Source: Azolla caroliniana (Eukaryota > Polypodiophyta). From it: 64,000 nucleotides of DNA. Shown here piece by piece: positions 62,220 to 64,000 of this stretch. Where the stretch lies: contig JBHGNT010000012.1 in the NCBI GenBank assembly GCA_043228905.1, forward strand, positions 1,116,001 to 1,180,000, read 5' to 3'. The position numbers were made by a program, and so were the translations under genes. Each line of letters begins with the position of its first letter. Positions within the stretch are counted from its first letter, which is position 1. The notes under the pieces were generated by a model. It was given only the letters and a program-made list of their open reading frames with translations, searched no databases and was not told the origin of the DNA.

Positions 62220-64000
62220 TTGTCATCTAAATTTGAAAGGATGTCAAACTTTTTATTATGTTGGGCTTGGGGTAAATTTGAATTTTCTTTAATGAATTGT
62301 AGATGGAAATTTTATTAGGATCTCTAGTTAATTTCCAAATGTAATTCCCAAATGGTAGTCAATGTGAAGAAATCCTAAACACTTTATTTTCTTCCTTGTC
62401 ATCCTACATGTCTCATGCTCTTGGTTGTCCTCATTACTTTTATATTTTTTATGTTCTTGTCACCAATGTGTCATTCTCTCTTTTATTCAATGTTTCGATT
62501 GGATTGTTCAATTTTGTGTTTGCAAATATAACATCCTTGTCTAGGTTCCGCTTTGTTGTTCGAGGTTGAAACCCGATTGTTCGAATGCATTAGGTTACGC
62601 TTAAGCCAATTTTATTTGTGCTTGTCAATAATCACTTTCCTTATGAGAACCCAATAAGATGACCCAAATATTAATACCATGGAAAAAAATGGTATTTCAA
62701 TGAATTCTTTGGCACATACCAATTAACCACTCGAACCATATGTTGGATAGCTAATTTCGTACATCATAGAACCACACCATCCCCTTCCCCTAAAGGCGTA
62801 TATCATGTTTATGTGTTAAAGAAGTATGCGTGCATCCTACTACAAGGAACAATGTCATCCCCATCTCCCCGGTGCATATTTCTTCCATCATTGTTAAGCG
62901 CTTCTCAACAACATTTACTTATTTTATAAGATACGCATCAACAAAAATGTGGAATGAAGTGAGTATGTATGGGGAGATCTCCATTCTTAACTTCAAGAGT
63001 GTGTTGCACTTGAGGTGCAGAAATCTAAACACATTTTGATTCATGAAGATATATCCAATTACTTTAGTGAAACAACTTTTGATAATGAAAATATTCACTT
63101 CCGTCATACAAGGGTTTAAATATAACATGGTAGGATGGTCCATATCGCCCTACCTAACCAAATCAAATAGTTTTAGTATTATCATAATTTGTAGCATAGC
63201 ACAAACACCAACGAGTTCACAAAACACTCCATTGGACTTGCAATTCTCTAGATTGTCATTTCCGTCAAATTCATTGTGAGATAGGACTTGGAAACAAATA
63301 TAATTTGATTTACATGTTTTTGCTCTAAAAAGAGGAATGTTGTTATTTAAGGATCCCCAACTTTGCCACCAAAGAAATTGATTTGTAATGATTGTTTTTA
63401 TACAAGACATTAAAGCATATGGATATTTTTAATGAATCTCTTATTCAACAAATTTCCTACAATGATAATGGAGGTTCATGTGGTAGTGTAGATATATAAA
63501 GTGTGAAAGAAATGTTGCAAGCCAAACAATATGATGTGGGTGTGGAGCATAGAGATAGGTTTTGTTGTAACGACTTTGTAAGACATTGACGTATATAGAT
63601 GTTTTTAATGAACTATATGTGCATCGTATGTTTGTAGTCATGATGTACAAAGGGCTCATAGTCGAAATTAAATTTCACGCTTATGTTTGGTAGTTGCCCA
63701 ATTTTCTGGAACCCAATCTTGATACAATCCTTGTCTTTTAAGATGTTGGGTGATTAACGGGTTCATAACAAGGTCATTGAGAAATGTTTATAACAAGATC
63801 ATGAAAAAGTAAATTTGAAGTATGTATATAAACAAGGACTTACTAATTGGATGAGAAGTGTCAACACTTTCATGATTATCATTGCATGTTGGTGACACAA
63901 AACTATTCATTTCCACAAATGTCGAGATTTACATACAAGTACTCACTTTCGTGGGATCAACAGTAGGACTTTGCCATCATTTCCATATCTGATTTCAAAT
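62220..64000. other. Region downstream of the dirigent gene
   Basis: AT-rich; no recognisable gene, LTR or RNA gene. The short frames at 62830-63039 and 63043-63279 show no known domain and look like chance. No canonical AATAAA directly after the stop; AATGAA at 62290 is the nearest weak candidate. Confidence 0.55.

Overview
The window is nuclear DNA from a plant with a large, retrotransposon-packed genome. The only ordinary host gene I can support is a dirigent-family gene at 61644-62216. Dirigent proteins are typical of vascular plants, but I cannot name the species; a fern, lycophyte or seed plant would all fit. No rRNA, true tRNA, CRISPR or bacterial-type feature is visible. About 92% of the window (1 to ~58,600) is LTR retrotransposons nested inside one another. 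The last 5.4 kb is AT-rich, low-copy-looking DNA around the dirigent gene.

Layout. (1) 1-6729: a nearly intact minus-strand Ty3-type element (A) inserted in a Ty1/copia element (B). (2) 6730-17879: pieces of copia B/E, interrupted by a 996-bp solo LTR (CC, 7813-8808) and a complete copia element C (8865-14138). (3) 17884-31836: a Ty3-type element F related to A. Its coding region is cut into four pieces by solo LTR K, a gag-only element I (21925-27416) and solo LTR L. (4) 31849-36934: LTR M fused to a damaged minus-strand chromovirus G. (5) 36935-47096: LTR S, a decayed chromovirus R, solo LTR Q and, inside Q, a very young chromovirus H (40888-46577) with near-identical LTRs and an intact 1190-codon pol. 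(6) 47097-51779: chromodomain fragments, an internally deleted Ty3 element V and a 263-bp tandem repeat. (7) 51780-58589: a copia shell X bounded by its own LTRs and target duplications. It holds element Y (53177-55280), a small LTR element whose only ORF is a coiled-coil protein, plus chromovirus AA. (8) 58595-64000: intergenic DNA and the dirigent gene.

Main points. (a) The A/F/I/K/L/M/Q/S/T/CC group has LTRs of the form TGTCG...CGACA. Every junction I can read sits at a 4-bp site with CG in the middle (NCGN), and host reading frames confirm the exact 4-bp duplication. (b) Chromoviruses G and H lack a tRNA-type primer site. The predicted 5' end of their own RNA is complementary to the site next to the LTR, and one base pair covaries between them, which points to Tf1-like self-priming. 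(c) The same LTRs carry a four-unit heat-shock element about 20 bp upstream of TATA. (d) LTRs of two unrelated lineages carry tRNA-like box A/box B modules antisense to the element. (e) Y carries a ~448-codon coiled-coil frame interrupted only by four TAG codons. (f) Copia B has an in-frame charged tail after RNase H. Element boundaries come from my own reading of repeats; no alignment program or database was used.
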